64,000 nt of DNA from Gammaproteobacteria bacterium (GTDB taxonomy: Bacteria > Pseudomonadota > Gammaproteobacteria > Pseudomonadales > Azotimanducaceae). The notes under the pieces were generated by a model, which did not search any database, was not told the origin of the DNA, and worked only from the letters and a program-made list of their open reading frames with translations. The position numbers were made by a program, and so were the translations under genes. Positions 63,408 to 64,000 of the stretch are shown in pieces; positions within the stretch are counted from its first letter, which is position 1, and every line of letters begins with the position of its first letter. The stretch lies in assembly GCA_002708765.1 (NCBI GenBank), contig PAPD01000018.1, positions 67,794-131,793 of the forward strand, given 5' to 3'.

Positions 63408-63577
63408 AGCCTAATGCCTGCTGCTATCACCATAAACCCCTTAAAAAATCCCTGATAAGCCGAGAAGATAACGGCATGAATCACTTTGATAGAGATTTAA
63501 ATTTAGAAAAAAGATACAATAGCTAGGTTCAAAATGCTCCATTTAAAATAGAAATTTATTTTTTGCGGTGCCAAAAA

Positions 63578-64000
63578 ATGCAATCTCTCGACATACTTGA
63601 GTTTCCAGATCCTAGATTACGTAAAGTTGCCACTCCAGTTGAAAATGTAACTTCGGAAATATCTGAATTTGCAGACAAGCTCCTTTACACCATGTACCAA
63701 GCGATCGGAATCGGCCTCGCAGCAACTCAGGTAAACTTCCATAAACGGATAATCGCGATCGACGTATCCGAAACCAAAGATAACCCTCTCATCCTGATAA
63801 ACCCAGTGATTGTTGATTCGAGTGGAGAATTGGAAACAAATGAGGGATGCCTTTCGATCCCTGGTTTCTATGAGCCTGTAAGGAGATTTGAAGAAATCAG
63901 CTTCAAGGCTTTAGACAAGATGGGTAAGGAATATGAAATCCATACAAAAGGAATTTTGGCGATTTGCGTTCAGCACGAGATAGATCACCTAGAAGGAAAA
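63578..64000 (+). CDS. def: Peptide deformylase, 5' part
   Basis: Removes the formyl group from new proteins. The frame from ATG 63578 runs to the window end, giving 141 residues of a roughly 170-residue enzyme. The three conserved motifs are all visible: G-I-G-L-A-A-T-Q near 44-51, E-G-C-L-S-I-P near 89-95 with the metal-binding Cys, and Q-H-E-I-D-H near 131-136 with the metal His pair and catalytic Glu. It is divergent from tsaC; fmt would be expected next beyond the window. Confidence 0.93.
   Translation, partial: MQSLDILEFPDPRLRKVATPVENVTSEISEFADKLLYTMYQAIGIGLAATQVNFHKRIIAIDVSETKDNPLILINPVIVDSSGELETNEGCLSIPGFYEPVRRFEEISFKALDKMGKEYEIHTKGILAICVQHEIDHLEGK

Overview
This window looks like a chromosomal piece of a free-living, aerobic gammaproteobacterium, most likely a marine, AT-leaning relative of the Pseudomonadales/Cellvibrionales. 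That placement rests on gene order: hemC-hemD-hemX-hemY beside argH-lptM-lysA-dapF-DUF484-xerC-yigB, trxA-rho, dsbA-cytochrome c4-engB-polA, a Pseudomonas-like aa3/caa3 oxidase cluster, and yheV-prlC-aroE-tsaC-def. No tRNA, rRNA, insertion sequence, prophage or CRISPR array was seen. Taxonomy was not tested by any search.

Region 1 (1-22.1 kb) is accessory. It holds the end of an ArsC/glutaredoxin-like gene, a secreted lipoprotein hydrolase that appears to start at ATT, and a thiolase-like protein. Next comes a tight five-gene envelope cassette (LolA-like carrier, two FtsX/MacB-type permeases, a LolD-like ATPase and an outer-membrane barrel). It is followed by short-chain dehydrogenases, a MAPEG protein, an MFS transporter, a VOC protein, an 11-repeat MORN protein, a GMC oxidoreductase, a MOSC protein, isocitrate lyase, an acyl-CoA-dehydrogenase-like enzyme and a nitronate monooxygenase-like enzyme. 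The set suggests breakdown of lipids, alcohols and small carbon compounds feeding the glyoxylate shunt.

Region 2 (22.1-48.4 kb) is core. A decayed beta-propeller pseudogene lies against the end of rpoD. A 537-base gap between rpoD and cysQ carries a strong hairpin that may be an RNA. After it come hslR-gshA-acpH-dsbB, hemB, trxA, rho, a flavin reductase, the hemCDXY operon and the divergent argH/lptM/lysA/dapF/xerC operon. Then follow thrC, a P-II gene with a textbook sigma-54 promoter and two NtrC-type enhancer sites, an unusual IMP dehydrogenase, dsbA and cytochrome c4.

Region 3 (48.4-64 kb) starts with engB and polA. Between them is an sRNA gene in the Spot 42/ErsA position, with a GAACTT-N16-TCTCA sigma-E-like promoter and a Rho-independent terminator. 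The cytochrome c oxidase cluster (structural subunits CoxB, CoxA, CoxC; assembly factors CtaG, SURF1, Sco, heme O synthase) follows, then prlC, aroE, tsaC and the start of def.

The most notable items are the sRNA, the envelope cassette, the glnK control region, the parasite-type IMP dehydrogenase, the orphan structured RNA candidate and the ATT-initiated lipoprotein.
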